Assembly: GCF_029888045.1 (NCBI RefSeq)
Contig: NZ_JARXRN010000021.1
Location: 480,935-544,934 of the forward strand
Direction of reading: 5' to 3'
Origin: Luteimonas rhizosphaericola
Lineage (GTDB): Bacteria; Pseudomonadota; Gammaproteobacteria; Xanthomonadales; Xanthomonadaceae
DNA: 64,000 nt
Below, one piece after another: positions 63,225 through 64,000 of the stretch. Position 1 is the stretch's first letter. Each line of letters begins with the position of its first letter. A program made the position numbers and the translations under genes. Below the pieces are notes generated by a model, which saw only the letters and a program-made list of their open reading frames with translations, did not search any database and had not been told where the DNA came from.

Positions 63225-64000
63225 ATGCCCGGTTCGATCGCCTGCTTCGGTGAACTGCTGCTCCGCCTCGCCGCGCCCGGGCGCGAACTGCTGCTGCAGT
63301 CTCCGTCGCTCGAGGTCCGCATCGGCGGGGCCGAGGCCAATGTCGGCGTCTCGCTCGCACAGTTCGGGCATGCCGTGTCGATGCTGGGGACGGTGGCCGA
63401 CAACCCCCTCGGGCGCGCCGCGCTGGGCGAGCTGCGTCGCCATGGCGTCGATACCCGCCGCGTGCGTCTGGCCGACGGGCGCATGGGCCTGTACTTCCTG
63501 GCCACCGGCGCCGGGCACCGCCCCAGCGAGGTGCTCTACGACCGCGCCGCATCCGCCTTCGCGCTGGCGCCCGCCGCCGGCTACGACTGGACCGCGCTGC
63601 TCGGTGGCGCCGCGTGGCTGCACCTGTCCGGAATCACGCCGGCGCTCGGCGCCGCGACCGCCGCCGCGGCCGCCGACGCGGTGCGCGCCGCGGTCGCCGG
63701 CGGGGTGCGGGTCTCGTTCGACGGCAACTTCCGGCCCAGGCTGTGGGCGGCGTGGGACGGCGATCCGGCTACGCTCCTGCGCCCGCTGCTCGAGGGCGCC
63801 GAGATCGCCTTCGCCGACCATCGCGACATCGACGTGGTGCTAGGCCCGGGCACCGACGACGACGCCGACACCCACGAGCAGCGCTTCGCCCGCGCCGCGC
63901 GCCGGGCCTTCGACGCCTTCCCGCGGCTGCAGCGCATCGCCTGCACCACGCGCGCGCAGGCCAGCGTGGAGCATCACGCGCTGGGCGCGCTGATGGCCAC
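63225..64000 (+). CDS. kdgK: PfkB-family sugar (2-keto-3-deoxygluconate) kinase, 3' partial
   Basis: 258 residues before the window ends. PfkB fold with 'GELLLRLAAPGRELLLQSP' start, 'RIGGAEANVGVSLAQFGHAV' (the N-terminal PfkB signature), and 'VSFDGNFRPRLWAAWDGDPA', the DxNxR stretch of KdgK. It phosphorylates a sugar acid such as KDG in the Entner-Doudoroff or hexuronate pathway. GGAG lies 5 nt before the ATG. The C-terminal catalytic GxGD is beyond the window. Confidence 0.88.
   Translation, partial: MPGSIACFGELLLRLAAPGRELLLQSPSLEVRIGGAEANVGVSLAQFGHAVSMLGTVADNPLGRAALGELRRHGVDTRRVRLADGRMGLYFLATGAGHRPSEVLYDRAASAFALAPAAGYDWTALLGGAAWLHLSGITPALGAATAAAAADAVRAAVAGGVRVSFDGNFRPRLWAAWDGDPATLLRPLLEGAEIAFADHRDIDVVLGPGTDDDADTHEQRFARAARRAFDAFPRLQRIACTTRAQASVEHHALGALMA

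Overview
The window is chromosomal DNA of very high GC from a gammaproteobacterium. The block rsmB-fmt-def / LysM protein-dprA-smg-topA-tsaC, an OpgG/OpgH pair of the short Xanthomonas (HrpM) size, and a lysine/alanine-tailed TopA point to the Xanthomonadaceae/Lysobacteraceae (Luteimonas, Lysobacter or a relative). This placement is an inference from gene order and protein style, not from a database search. I see no insertion sequence, prophage or CRISPR array.

Layout. 1-2825 (+): the end of a type III secretion export cluster, sctQ (partial)-sctR-sctS-sctT; SctR carries an unusual ~120-residue insertion and sctQ has a strong internal ribosome binding site. 2938-8516 (-): opgH and opgG/D for periplasmic glucans, then oligopeptidase A. 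8650-20441: an accessory catabolic locus on the minus strand in two operons (serine hydrolase-dgcA-DUF819 permease, and TonB receptor-dgcN-YkvI permease-serine hydrolase), with a divergent XRE/cupin regulator on the plus strand. Both operons start from almost identical promoter/operator sequences. I read it as uptake and use of D-glutamate or D-Glu-containing (murein-type) peptides. 20562-23355 (+): zinc alcohol dehydrogenase, DUF72 protein and an Fpg/Nei-type glycosylase. 23492-26853 (-): tRNA with CAU anticodon, an alanine-rich lipoprotein, rpoD and dtd.

27141-33228: a lauroyl-acyltransferase-like protein with two PH-domain membrane proteins, then three glycosyltransferases (GT4, GT9, GT2) typical of LPS core or other surface glycan. 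33365-36283 (-): rsmB, fmt, def. 36419-43671 (+): LysM protein, dprA, smg, a pilin-like protein, a GYF/RDD protein and topA. 43989-50829 (+): tsaC, gltB, gltD. 50933-52293 (+): two DUF4124 secreted proteins. 52300-52734 (-): a VOC-fold protein.

52873-61085 (+): an ECF sigma factor with a ChrR-type zinc anti-sigma factor, followed by seven genes that overlap one another by 4 nt: fatty-acid desaturase, FAD oxidoreductase, DUF1365, cyclopropane-synthase-like methyltransferase, DUF1295, a second such methyltransferase and a lipocalin. The sigma gene and the seven-gene operon share a matching -35/-10 pair, so this looks like a self-contained lipid-remodelling response to singlet oxygen or oxidative stress. 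61073-64000: an SDR, a LacI regulator and a KdgK-type sugar-acid kinase that runs off the end.

The two regions most worth follow-up are the D-Glu/peptide locus with its shared operators (8650-20441) and the ECF-ChrR lipid module (52802-61085).
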